Shown here in pieces: positions 1 through 6,303 of a stretch of DNA of 7,514 bases. Under the pieces are notes generated by a model, which had not been told where the DNA came from, made no database searches, and was given only the letters and a program-made list of their open reading frames with translations. The DNA is taken from the NCBI GenBank assembly GCA_905193725.1, contig CAJJPW010000101.1, positions 1 to 7,514 of the forward strand, written 5' to 3'. Every line of letters starts with the position of its first letter. Positions within the stretch are counted from its first letter, which is position 1. Position numbers and translations under genes: made by a program. This DNA is from an uncultured Eubacteriales bacterium (GTDB lineage: Bacteria > Bacillota > Clostridia > Christensenellales > Christensenellaceae).

Positions 1-42
1 TGCTCCCAAAGCACGTGCGCTACCAAACTGCGCTACACCCCG
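1..42 (-). tRNA. tRNA-Pro (anticodon TGG), 5' part, cut by the window edge
   Basis: Read on the minus strand, the 42 bases fold as the first half of a tRNA. They give a 7-base acceptor strand (CGGGGTG), TA at positions 8-9, a D stem GCGC/GCGC around a 9-base D loop containing TTGGTA, then the 5' strand of the anticodon stem (CGTGC) and the 7-base loop TTTGGGA. The anticodon is TGG, which reads proline codons, and an acceptor strand starting CGGGG is usual for bacterial tRNA-Pro. The rest of the anticodon stem, the variable loop, the T arm and the 3' end lie left of the window. A promoter sits about 30 bp upstream. Whether further tRNA genes follow in the same transcript cannot be seen. Confidence 0.93.
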
Positions 43-75
43 CGACACCGAACATTGCCGCGTTAGCGACGCTTT

Positions 76-106
76 ATAATATACCGCATGGCAGCAGAGT
101 TGTCAA
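76..106 (-). promoter_or_regulatory. Sigma-A type promoter of the tRNA-Pro gene
   Basis: On the minus strand there is a perfect -35 box TTGACA (106..101), a 17-base spacer and a -10 box TATATT (83..78). Transcription should start near position 71, about 29 bases before the mature tRNA 5' end, leaving a short leader to be removed by RNase P. The match to the housekeeping consensus fits a stable RNA gene. Confidence 0.8.
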
Positions 107-117
107 TAGTTTTTTCT

Positions 118-157
118 AAAAAAGTTGAAATTGTTGGACAAACTGGTAGGTTTCAAC
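118..157 (-). terminator. Probable intrinsic terminator upstream of the tRNA promoter
   Basis: Read on the minus strand, GTTGAAA (157..151) pairs with TTTCAAC (130..124) and is followed at once by six T (123..118). The 20-base loop contains a small inner GTT/AAC pair. Its position between the MATE gene and the tRNA promoter suits the end of the MATE transcript. The stem is AT-rich and the loop long, so its efficiency is uncertain. Confidence 0.55.
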
Positions 158-190
158 CCCATATGCTCCAGCAGCAAAAAATAACCTTTA

Positions 191-304
191 TTATCTCGCG
201 CCTTCCTCTAAAATCTCTCGATCACTTTCCCTTTCCAATCTCTCTTTTGTCTCTCGTTCGTAGTGGCAATCCGCCATCTTCATGTAATCTATGGGGACAT
301 TCAT
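191..304 (-). CDS. Possible small ORF, 37 codons, charged peptide of unknown function
   Basis: This ATG-to-TAA frame lies 33 bp downstream of the MATE stop codon, on the same strand and before the candidate terminator at 118-157. It would encode 37 residues. The second half (from about residue 15) is almost entirely Glu, Arg, Lys and Asp, as in a charged helix, with no membrane segment or signal peptide. A weak AGGGAG lies 12 bases before the ATG. The frame is also open upstream to the MATE stop (TGA), so it could be a decayed remnant of a longer reading frame. I do not recognise it. It may be a chance frame in purine-rich DNA. Confidence 0.22.
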   Translation of the reverse strand: MNVPIDYMKMADCHYERETKERLERESDREILEEGAR

Positions 305-337
305 GATAGACTCTAGCTCCCTAGTGTAATTGAGGTG

Positions 338-1720
338 TCATACACAGTTTTCTCCATCCCCCATTTGCAAAGAAGCATGCTTATCCCACTGAAATAACTT
401 TTGTTTTTTCATCTTATAGTAGCAAAACCCTAGGATATCTGCGAAAGCCCAGCCGATGGGTACAGACCACCAGATTCCCAGCACGCCCAACGCCGGAATG
501 GCAGAGAGCCCATAGGCCAACCCCACTCTGCTGCCCAAAGACACTACAGTGAGCACCACTGACATCCCGGGTTTGCCCATAGCCCGATATAGGCCATATA
601 ATAGGAACAAAAACCCGATCCCACAGTAAAATGCCCCTTCAATGCGCAAGTATGCTACGCCTTGTGCAATGATAGCTGCCCCTTCCCCATCTACAAACAT
701 CGCCATCAGAGGCTCCGCAAATATCCAAACAGCGGCTGAAATGATTAGGCAAAATGCCAAAGATGCCAACACTGCCCCCCTGAGCCCCACTCGAATCCGC
801 TTCTCTTTCTGTGCGCCGTAGTTTTGGGCGATAAAAGTGGAAAAGGCATTTCCAAAGTCCTGTACCGGCATGTACGCAAAGGAGTCGATTTTGACGGCTG
901 CTGCAAACGCTGCCATAATCGTGGGGCCAAAGCTATTGACCAATCCCTGTACCATTAAAATGCCAAGATTCATGACCGACTACTGCACACATGTCAAAAT
1001 GGAAAAGCGAAAAATCTCTTTCATGCGCGTCCATCGAATGATCCAGTCCGCACGCCTTAGCCTGAGCCTAGGGAATTTGATCCACGTGTATAGAAAAATA
1101 CCTATCCCTGAAACGTATTGGGAGATCACCGTGGCCTCTGCTGCGCCTGCTACTCCCCGCTCCAATCCCAGCACAAACCACAAGTCAAGGCCGATATTCA
1201 GCACGGCAGAAATCGCTAAAAAGACCAGTGGGATAACCGAATTGCCCACCGCACGCAATAGGCAGGCAAAAAAGTTGTAGAGGAATGTGGCAAGCAATCC
1301 ATAAAAAATGGCCACCAAATACTCTTTCATCAAGCCCTGTACTTCCAAAGGCACCTGTAAAAACAGCAAGATCTCAGCGATAGCCACAAAAACCAAAATA
1401 TTTAACAACAGCGTAATGCCTGCGATTAACACAAAGGAAGCACAAATTCCCTCTTTGAGCCCCTTTTCATCCTTTTGCCCAAAGCGAATGGAAAATAGTG
1501 CTCCACTTCCCATGCACAATCCCAACAATATGGAAGTTAAAAATGTCATCAATGTATATGATGAGCCTACAGCTGCCAAAGGATTCGGACCGAGAAAACG
1601 CCCTACGATCAAAGTGTCCGCTATATTATAACACTGCTGCAGCAGATTGCCCAAAATCATCGGCACTGCAAAGCGCAGCATGGTCTTCATCACCGGCCCC
1701 TGGGTAAGTTCTCCCTTCAT
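338..1720 (-). pseudogene. MATE-family multidrug/Na+ antiporter (DinF/NorM-like), interrupted by an in-frame amber codon
   Basis: Apart from one TAG at codon 247 this reads as a complete 460-codon MATE transporter, the normal family length, with about 12 hydrophobic segments. Family hallmarks include an N-terminus of the type MKGELTQGPV, then FAVPMILGNLLQQCYNIADT, an LAAVG segment, and in the C-terminal half the stretch around QGLVNSFGP and FIAQNYGAQ. Such proteins use H+ or Na+ gradients to export drugs or metabolites across the cytoplasmic membrane. I chose the ATG at 1720 because AGAGG lies 6 bases before it, whereas the ATG at 1738 has no ribosome binding site. The frame stays open through TAG (982..980) and continues for 213 residues to TGA at 340..338. 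The break falls around the start of TM7, at the junction of the N- and C-terminal lobes. Relatives usually have Gln-Gln-Ser here, so CAG to TAG is the simplest explanation. There is no other frameshift or stop. It could be a young pseudogene, a readthrough gene, a re-initiating split gene, or an assembly error. Confidence 0.85.
980..982 (-). other. In-frame TAG within the MATE gene
   Basis: The minus-strand reading is Thr-Cys-Val-Gln-TAG-Ser-Val-Met-Asn-Leu-Gly, in one unbroken frame. An ATG (973..971) follows just two codons after the stop, so ribosomes could re-initiate there, but no Shine-Dalgarno sequence precedes it. The N-terminal piece would be 246 residues and a re-initiated C-terminal piece 211 residues. 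Confidence 0.9.
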
Positions 1721-1771
1721 CTCATTCCTCTTTAACATCTAATTGAAATTTATTACTTACATTTAGAAATT

Positions 1772-1800
1772 ATTATACTTATATTTTTACTTTATGTCAA
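1772..1800 (-). promoter_or_regulatory. Perfect consensus promoter of the MATE gene
   Basis: The minus strand carries TTGACA (1800..1795), exactly 17 bases of spacer, and TATAAT (1777..1772). This is a full match to the housekeeping sigma factor consensus. Transcription should begin near 1765, giving a leader of about 45 bases before the ATG at 1720. TACTTA-like hexamers overlap the -10 box and lie on either side of it, possibly as operator sites. Confidence 0.82.
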
Positions 1801-1808
1801 TTTGTTCA

Positions 1809-1837
1809 TTGCTTTTTGTCGGTTTAGAAGATATAAT
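1809..1837 (+). promoter_or_regulatory. Probable promoter of the Lrp/AsnC regulator
   Basis: TATAAT at 1832-1837 is a perfect -10 box, and 17 bases upstream lies TTGCTT (1809-1814), a weak -35. Transcription would start near 1844, leaving a leader of about 28 bases. The -35 boxes of this and the divergent MATE promoter are only 8 bp apart, so one bound regulator could affect both. Confidence 0.6.
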
Positions 1838-1871
1838 AAATGCATCGTACTTCACAAGGAGTGATTCTCAT

Positions 1872-2330
1872 ATGTTTTTAGATGGATTAGATTCCCTGGA
1901 CCAAGAAATCGTGCAGCTGCTCATCAAAAACGCCCGCATGTCCTATTCTGAGATTGGCCAGCAAGTGGGAATTTCCCGTGTAGCTGTCAAAATGCGCATA
2001 CAAGCTTTAGAACAGTGTGGCATTATCGAGGAGTATACCACTATCATCAATCCGCAAAAAATCAGCGGTGCTGTTTCTTGTTATTTTGAAATAGAAACCA
2101 CCCCTAGTACTCTGTCTCAGGTCATCGAGCTACTGTATCAAGAAGATACCATCACACAGATCTACCGAGTGACGGGAAAAAATAAGCTACACGTCCATGC
2201 TGTCGCTTCTTCCAATGAGGAGATGGAAAAACTCATTTCAGAAGTAATTGATCCCCTGCCTGGGGTCATGAACAGCAGTTGCAACGTGATTTTATCCCGC
2301 GTGAAGGACATCAAAGGTCTTCGTTTATAA
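1872..2330 (+). CDS. Lrp/AsnC-family transcriptional regulator
   Basis: The 152-residue protein has the normal length of this family. Residues about 6-55 form the AsnC-type helix-turn-helix: a helix beginning LDxLDQEIVQLL, then SYSEIGQQVGISRVAVKMRIQALEQCGIIEEY, where the SRVAVKMRI stretch is the recognition helix. Residues about 66-145 form the ligand-binding RAM/AsnC effector domain, with the typical strand around YRVTGKNKLHVHAV. Family members bind DNA as dimers or octamers, and amino acids usually act as effectors. The ATG at 1872 has AAGGAG 10 bases upstream; the in-frame ATG at 1794 lies before the promoter and is not used. The gene is divergent from the MATE transporter, so it probably controls that gene and itself. 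This is inferred from position only, and the effector is unknown. Confidence 0.92.
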   Translation: MFLDGLDSLDQEIVQLLIKNARMSYSEIGQQVGISRVAVKMRIQALEQCGIIEEYTTIINPQKISGAVSCYFEIETTPSTLSQVIELLYQEDTITQIYRVTGKNKLHVHAVASSNEEMEKLISEVIDPLPGVMNSSCNVILSRVKDIKGLRL

Positions 2331-2394
2331 GCATCGCCAATGGTTTAAAAACGCCCGTTGGATAATCTACCCATCGTATTTTCTCTCTCCTTTT

Positions 2395-2421
2395 TTGATT
2401 TTTTAGACAAATCGGTATAAA
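2395..2421 (+). promoter_or_regulatory. Tentative promoter of the manganese-catalase-like gene
   Basis: TATAAA (2416-2421) could be a -10 box, with TTGATT (2395-2400) 15 bases upstream as -35. The spacing is short. An alternative is TAGACA (2404-2409) with TATTCT (2426-2431) at 16 bases. I cannot choose between them, and I see no clear sporulation sigma-E or sigma-K motif. Confidence 0.3.
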
Positions 2422-2465
2422 AATCTATTCTTCATCCAAAATAAGTAAAAAAGGAGTGTGTTACT

Positions 2466-3131
2466 ATGTTCAAACACGAAAAACCGCTATTTCATCCAGT
2501 GGCTGTGGAACGGCCCAATCCGCAATACGCCGCTCTTTTGCAAGAGCAACTGGGCGGGGCCAACGGTGAACTCAAGGCCGCTATGCAGTACATGTCTCAG
2601 AGCTTTCGCATCAAAGATCCTGAAATCAAGGACTTGTTTTTGGATATTGCAGCAGAAGAGCTGTGCCATCTGGAGATGATCGCGCAAACAATCAACTTGC
2701 TCAATGGCCATGACGTGGATGCAGGAGCTGTCCCTGCTGGAGAAATTGAATCCCATGTGTTGTTAGGGCTGAACCCTGGGCTCATTAACGCATCTGGGTA
2801 TTCCTGGACAGGGGATTACGTAACGGTAACTGGCGATCTCTGTGCGGACTTGCTCTCCAACATCGCCTCAGAGCAGCGCGCAAAGGTAGTCTATGAATAT
2901 CTCTACCGGCAGATCAATGATAAAAAAGTCAAAGAGACAGTGGATTTCCTACTGAACCGCGAAGAGGCACATAACGCCATGTTCCGCGAGGCGTTTAATA
3001 AAGTACAAGATACTGGCTCTAACCGGGATTTTGGCACCACCAGAGCAGCGAGAATGTACTTTAGCATGTCTGAGCCCTCCCCTAGCTCTAACCTACAGCA
3101 TGTCAATGGCAATCCCCCTTCCTTTAACTAG
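2466..3131 (+). CDS. Manganese catalase family protein (CotJC-like, ferritin-like di-metal fold)
   Basis: The 221-residue product matches the Mn-catalase family, whose members break down hydrogen peroxide at a dinuclear manganese site or, as CotJC, sit in the spore coat. The metal ligands known from Lactobacillus plantarum Mn-catalase all have visible counterparts: Glu35 (in GGANGELKAA), Glu65 and His68 (EELCH), Glu136 (ASEQRAK) and His169 (EEAHN), with Glu166 as the probable second-shell acid. A ferritin-like four-helix bundle should span about residues 25-180. It is shorter than the roughly 266-residue L. plantarum enzyme and longer than B. subtilis CotJC. It ends in a Ser/Pro/Asn-rich tail (about 202-221). 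AAGGAG lies 9 bases before the ATG. It ends in TAG. The genes cotJA and cotJB, which often accompany cotJC, are absent. Catalase activity is likely; a coat role is possible but unproven. Confidence 0.92.
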   Translation: MFKHEKPLFHPVAVERPNPQYAALLQEQLGGANGELKAAMQYMSQSFRIKDPEIKDLFLDIAAEELCHLEMIAQTINLLNGHDVDAGAVPAGEIESHVLLGLNPGLINASGYSWTGDYVTVTGDLCADLLSNIASEQRAKVVYEYLYRQINDKKVKETVDFLLNREEAHNAMFREAFNKVQDTGSNRDFGTTRAARMYFSMSEPSPSSNLQHVNGNPPSFN

Positions 3132-3181
3132 CACAAGTTATGGGGACGCTCTAGAAGCAAAGGACAGATTTCTCATTTGGG

Positions 3182-3217
3182 AAAATCGCATGGCACTACT
3201 ATGTCATGCGATTTTTT
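3182..3217 (+). terminator. Intrinsic terminator of the manganese-catalase-like gene
   Basis: A 14-bp stem (3182-3195 with 3202-3215, one G-U pair) encloses a 6-base loop, and the stem's terminal T's run on to form a T6 tract (3212-3217). It begins 50 bp after the stop codon. The A run on the 5' side makes it potentially bidirectional, so it could also stop transcripts coming from pckA. Confidence 0.88.
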
Positions 3218-3269
3218 ATGACCGCACAGTGCCTATTTCCCTACCATTTTCTGCTAACTTCCTTTACAA

Positions 3270-3300
3270 GGTTTTACATAAATATTCTTTATGTAGAACC
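3270..3300. repeat. Long inverted repeat without a T tract
   Basis: GGTT-T-TACATAAA (3270-3282) pairs with TTTATGTA-G-AACC (3288-3300) around a 5-base loop, giving a 13-bp stem with one wobble pair. No T run follows on either strand, so it is not a standard terminator. It lies in the gap between the convergent catalase and pckA genes, where I see no gene. It might be a processing or stability hairpin, or part of a small intergenic repeat. Confidence 0.6.
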
Positions 3301-3421
3301 CTAGTGCATGTTTTAAAGGCACTCCAAAGGCATACCATGCTACATCTGCTCACTAGCCATGTGCTCATCCACTAATTCATCAACTTGTAGGTTTCCCCAT
3401 CTGTTCTTTTTTCTCTTATTA

Positions 3422-3461
3422 TAAAAACACCCTAGGGCTTTTTGCGTAGCCGCTAGGGTGT
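3422..3461 (-). terminator. Intrinsic terminator of pckA
   Basis: On the minus strand a 9-bp stem (3461..3453 with 3435..3427, ACACCCTAG/CTAGGGTGT) with a partly paired loop (GGC/GCC) runs into a T5 tract (3427..3423). It begins about 20 bases after the pckA stop codon. Confidence 0.88.
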
Positions 3462-3481
3462 CCATCATCGTTGTTTATGCC

Positions 3482-5080
3482 TTACCGACCTTTTGGGCCA
3501 GCTTCTGCGATGTTCTTAGGCATATTGGGATATTTCTTAGCGAAGTTATCCGCAAACATCTTTGCCAGTTTATTGGCCTGCTTGTCGTAAGCAGCTTTGT
3601 CTTCCCAAGTATCCCGTGGGTTCATGATTTCATCGGGAACTTCTGGGCAGGATTGGGGAACTTCTAAGTTGAAGATTTCGTCATGCTTATATTCCACCTT
3701 ATCCAGCTCACCGTTTAAAGCAGCGGTGATCATCGCACGTGTGAACTTGAGCTTCATACGGCTTCCCAGCTTGCCTTCTCCAGAAGCAGGGCCGCCTGTC
3801 CAGCCTGTGTTCACCAAATACACCTTGGTGTTGTATTTTTCAATCTTTTCACCCAGCATGTTGGCGTAAATAGAAGGATCCATTGGCATAAATGGTTCGC
3901 CAAACAATGTGGAGAAAGTAGGTTGAGGCTCTTCAATGCCGCGCTCTGTACCTGCTAATTTGGAAGTAAAACCTGTTACAAAATGGTACATTGCAGCGTT
4001 TTCATCCAATTTGCTGATAGGAGGCAGTACGCCAAAAGCATCTGCTGTCAGGAAGATTACTACCTTAGGAATTCCACCCACGCCAGGAACCTGTGCATTG
4101 GAGATAAAGTCCACTGGATATCCCACACGAGTGTTTTCTGTCAGGCTGCCATCGAAGAAGTCGAATTCTCTTGTATGGTCATCCATCACAACGTTTTCCA
4201 CTAAGCTGCCAAACCGAATGGCGTTGTAAATTTCCGGCTCTCCTTCTGGATCCAGGTTGATGCACTTGGCATAGCAGCCGCCCTCAAAGTTAAAGATGCC
4301 ATGTTCCGACCAGCCATGCTCGTCATCACCGATGAGACGACGATTTGGATCAGCAGATAGTGTGGTCTTGCCTGTACCAGAAAGGCCGAAGAAAACAGCG
4401 GTATCTCCTGTATTGGGATCCATGTTTGCAGAGCAGTGCATGGGCAGTACATTTTCTTTTGGCATTAAGAAGTTCATCACGGAGAATACGCTCTTCTTGA
4501 TCTCGCCAGCATATTGAGAACCAGCGATGAGCACTAACTTCTCTTCATAGTCCACCATGATAGCCGCTTCGGAGTGAACGCCATCTACTTCTGGGATGCA
4601 TTTGAAACCTGGTGCAGCAATGATGTTGAAATCAGCTTCCCCATAGTTTGCAAGCTCTTCTTCTGTTGGACGGATGAGCAGCTGATGAATAAACAGGTTT
4701 TGGCTAGCCAGCTCGTTTACAATGCGGAATTTTTTGGTGCAAGCTGGGTCAGCACCTGCCATACCGTCGAAGATGAAGATCTCTCTATTTTGCAGATATG
4801 CAATCATTTTTGCTTTAATCGCATCAAATTTTTCCTTTTCAATGGGGCGATTCACTTTTCCCCATGCGATTTCATTGTGGATTCCCGGGGTGTCTACAAT
4901 GAATTTGTCCTCAGGGGAACGTCCTGTATATTTACCAGTTGTAACAACCAAAGCACCCTTATTGCTCAGTTTGCCTTCACCTCTGCGCAGCGCTGCTTCT
5001 GTAAGTTGCGCAGGCCCTAGATTGCGATAAACGGCTTTTGGGTTGATAATACCTAATTTTTCAAGACCATATGTCTCCAT
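3482..5080 (-). CDS. pckA: Phosphoenolpyruvate carboxykinase (ATP)
   Basis: This complete 532-residue enzyme interconverts oxaloacetate plus ATP with PEP, ADP and CO2 in the cytoplasm. In gluconeogenesis it makes PEP; in many anaerobes it can run towards oxaloacetate for succinate or anaplerosis. The ATP-type signature is clear: P-loop GLSGTGKTT (232-240, Lys238), kinase-2 motif GDDEHGW (251-257) with metal-binding Asp253, substrate Arg54 in YTGRSPEDK, metal-binding Lys196 (in IKKS) and His215 (in MHCSAN), and Arg318 (in ENTRVGYP). These correspond to E. coli Arg65, Lys254, Asp269, Lys213, His232 and Arg333. The length is normal and no key residue is missing. The ATG at 5080 has AGGAGG 9 bases upstream. 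It is transcribed alone, from its own promoter to its own terminator, divergent from the YoaK-family gene. Confidence 0.98.
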   Translation of the reverse strand: METYGLEKLGIINPKAVYRNLGPAQLTEAALRRGEGKLSNKGALVVTTGKYTGRSPEDKFIVDTPGIHNEIAWGKVNRPIEKEKFDAIKAKMIAYLQNREIFIFDGMAGADPACTKKFRIVNELASQNLFIHQLLIRPTEEELANYGEADFNIIAAPGFKCIPEVDGVHSEAAIMVDYEEKLVLIAGSQYAGEIKKSVFSVMNFLMPKENVLPMHCSANMDPNTGDTAVFFGLSGTGKTTLSADPNRRLIGDDEHGWSEHGIFNFEGGCYAKCINLDPEGEPEIYNAIRFGSLVENVVMDDHTREFDFFDGSLTENTRVGYPVDFISNAQVPGVGGIPKVVIFLTADAFGVLPPISKLDENAAMYHFVTGFTSKLAGTERGIEEPQPTFSTLFGEPFMPMDPSIYANMLGEKIEKYNTKVYLVNTGWTGGPASGEGKLGSRMKLKFTRAMITAALNGELDKVEYKHDEIFNLEVPQSCPEVPDEIMNPRDTWEDKAAYDKQANKLAKMFADNFAKKYPNMPKNIAEAGPKGR

Positions 5081-5152
5081 AAAAGTTTACCTCCTGTAGA
5101 ATATAAATAAATATGTAAAGTTCATTAACTCCGCAAATGCAAATTTGATTTT

Positions 5153-5181
5153 ATTATCTCATTTAATTACTGATATGTCAA
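5153..5181 (-). promoter_or_regulatory. Promoter of pckA
   Basis: The minus strand has a perfect TTGACA (5181..5176), a 17-base spacer and GATAAT (5158..5153), five of six to consensus. An AT-rich stretch upstream (5182-5215) could act as an UP element. The start would be near 5146, giving an untranslated leader of about 65 bases. GCAAAT hexamers flank the promoter: a tandem pair at 5133-5144 near the start site and an inverted copy at 5196-5201. They may be regulator sites. I see no good catabolite-responsive (cre) element. Confidence 0.82.
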
Positions 5182-5235
5182 TAAATTCACAAAATATTTG
5201 CAATTAATATTTTTCTCTCTTTCATTTTGCTCCAA

Positions 5236-5265
5236 TTGACGGAGTACTTTTCGGAGTGGTATACT
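5236..5265 (+). promoter_or_regulatory. Promoter of the YoaK-family gene, with CGGAGT repeats
   Basis: TTGACG (5236-5241) and TATACT (5260-5265), 18 bases apart, each match the consensus at five of six bases. Two direct copies of CGGAGT lie 12 bp apart, the first (5240-5245) overlapping the -35 and the second (5252-5257) in the spacer, where a bound protein would block polymerase. The start would be near 5272, about 60 bases before the ATG. Confidence 0.72.
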
Positions 5266-5331
5266 AAATTGGTTTCTAAAAATGCGATTATTTATTCAAA
5301 TAACTTTCACGATAGAAAGGACTTGAGGAAA

Positions 5332-6045
5332 ATGGACTCCAAACGGAGTAACTATCTGGAATGTGAACGGTGGTGGGTTTTTGCCCTTCTCATGGTAGTA
5401 GGTGGTTATTTTGGTGCATTTACCTATACACTTAGAGGCGGCGTTTTTTGCAATGCGCAAACGGCAAACTTTGTCCTAATGGCGATGGAGCTAGGAAATG
5501 GACAATTTTTAGGGGCTGTCTACTACCTCATTCCCATGAGTGCTTATTTCGCAGGGGCCATTTTATCCGAATTGCTCCCCTCACATGTCAAAAAATCAGG
5601 TTGGATCCGTTGGGACACCTTGCTGGTGGCCATTGAGCTGGTGATTGTCATCGGCCTGGGTTTTTTACCGGAAAGCGCTCCATTTCAAATTTCTCAAATT
5701 GCCATTAATTTTATCTGTTCTATGCAGTATAATACCTTTCGTCAGGCAGAGGGTATTCCCATGGCTACCACTTTTTGCACCAATCACTTAAGGCAGATCG
5801 GCATTTGTGTTACGAAATGGGGCAAAAAAAGAGAGCGGATCTATCTCAAACGCATGGTACGCCATTTAGGTATGTTGGGCTTTTTTGTGCTAGGTGCAAC
5901 AATCAGCACAATCTTTTGCAACATCTGGAAAGGACATGCCATTTGGGGCGCTGGCATTTTATTGATTATTGTATTTGCAAATCTCATTCGCGCTGACATC
6001 ACACATGGCAAGGAAGAGCTCTCCCGTGTCCCTCTAGGGCACTAA
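5332..6045 (+). CDS. YoaK/DUF1275 family membrane protein
   Basis: This 237-residue integral membrane protein matches the DUF1275 (YoaK) family in length and in its landmarks: an N-terminal GGYFGAFTYTLRGGVFCNAQ stretch (about 24-43), the MQYNTFRQ motif (131-138) and the ATTFCTNHLR region (145-154). About six hydrophobic segments can be seen (roughly 14-33, 46-54, 60-80, 96-113, 176-197 and 203-220), with a basic loop near 162-177. The biochemical function of the family is not established, so none is given. The ATG at 5332 is preceded by AAAGGA (spacing 10) and GAGG. The frame also runs back to an ATG at 5227, but the promoter at 5236-5265 lies inside that extension. The gene is divergent from pckA. 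No convincing terminator follows. Confidence 0.88.
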   Translation: MDSKRSNYLECERWWVFALLMVVGGYFGAFTYTLRGGVFCNAQTANFVLMAMELGNGQFLGAVYYLIPMSAYFAGAILSELLPSHVKKSGWIRWDTLLVAIELVIVIGLGFLPESAPFQISQIAINFICSMQYNTFRQAEGIPMATTFCTNHLRQIGICVTKWGKKRERIYLKRMVRHLGMLGFFVLGATISTIFCNIWKGHAIWGAGILLIIVFANLIRADITHGKEELSRVPLGH

Positions 6046-6201
6046 AGCTGCACCCATGTAAAGATATTGCCTAAAGTTTCTCCTGCCTCAGGAGACTCTG
6101 TGAGATTGCCAAATTCCCTCTCCATCCTTACTTTCGGATACCCTAAATAGGAGCTCCCGTGGAACTAAACTAGGTGAAATATGAATGATGAATTTGCGTA
6201 A

Positions 6202-6232
6202 GTGGGTCCAGCGTCACGCTGCCTACACCCAC
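6202..6232. repeat. Imperfect nested hairpin
   Basis: An outer GTGGGT/ACCCAC pair (6202-6207 with 6227-6232) encloses an inner CAGCG-TCA-CGCTG hairpin (6209-6221). It lies within the repeat-rich intergenic stretch, and neither strand has a T tract next to it. Confidence 0.5.
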
Positions 6233-6303
6233 TGCCCACCCAGTAGGAGCGAGATTGCCAAAAGCTCCTTCTGCCACAGGACAGTTTATGAGATTACCTC
6301 GAC

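Noticed and set aside
88..306. 72-codon open frame on the plus strand
   Set aside because: It has no ribosome binding site, overlaps the tRNA promoter and a terminator, and its product resembles no protein family I know.
837..1280. 147-codon frame antisense to the MATE gene
   Set aside because: It is a shadow of a clearly recognisable transporter on the other strand, with no ribosome binding site.
1794..1871. Upstream start for the Lrp-type regulator
   Set aside because: The extension contains the promoter and is not family-like, whereas the ATG at 1872 has AAGGAG and gives the normal family length.
2337..2361. CCAATGG/CCGTTGG hairpin after the regulator gene as a terminator
   Set aside because: The 7-bp stem has an 11-base loop and no T tract directly after it; the nearest T run is about 30 bases further on.
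3129..3220. Reading TAG as an amino acid throughout this genome
   Set aside because: The catalase frame would then run 30 codons through its own strong terminator, which makes TAG a normal stop here.
3218..3420. A decayed gene on the minus strand between catalase and pckA
   Set aside because: A 32-codon open stretch exists, but stops interrupt every frame and the peptide is not recognisable; chance explains it.
4574..5020. 148-codon frame antisense to pckA
   Set aside because: pckA is unambiguous on the opposite strand, and the antisense product has no recognisable features.
5227..5331. Upstream start for the YoaK-family protein
   Set aside because: The promoter (5236-5265) lies inside it, and the ATG at 5332 has a ribosome binding site and the expected N-terminus.
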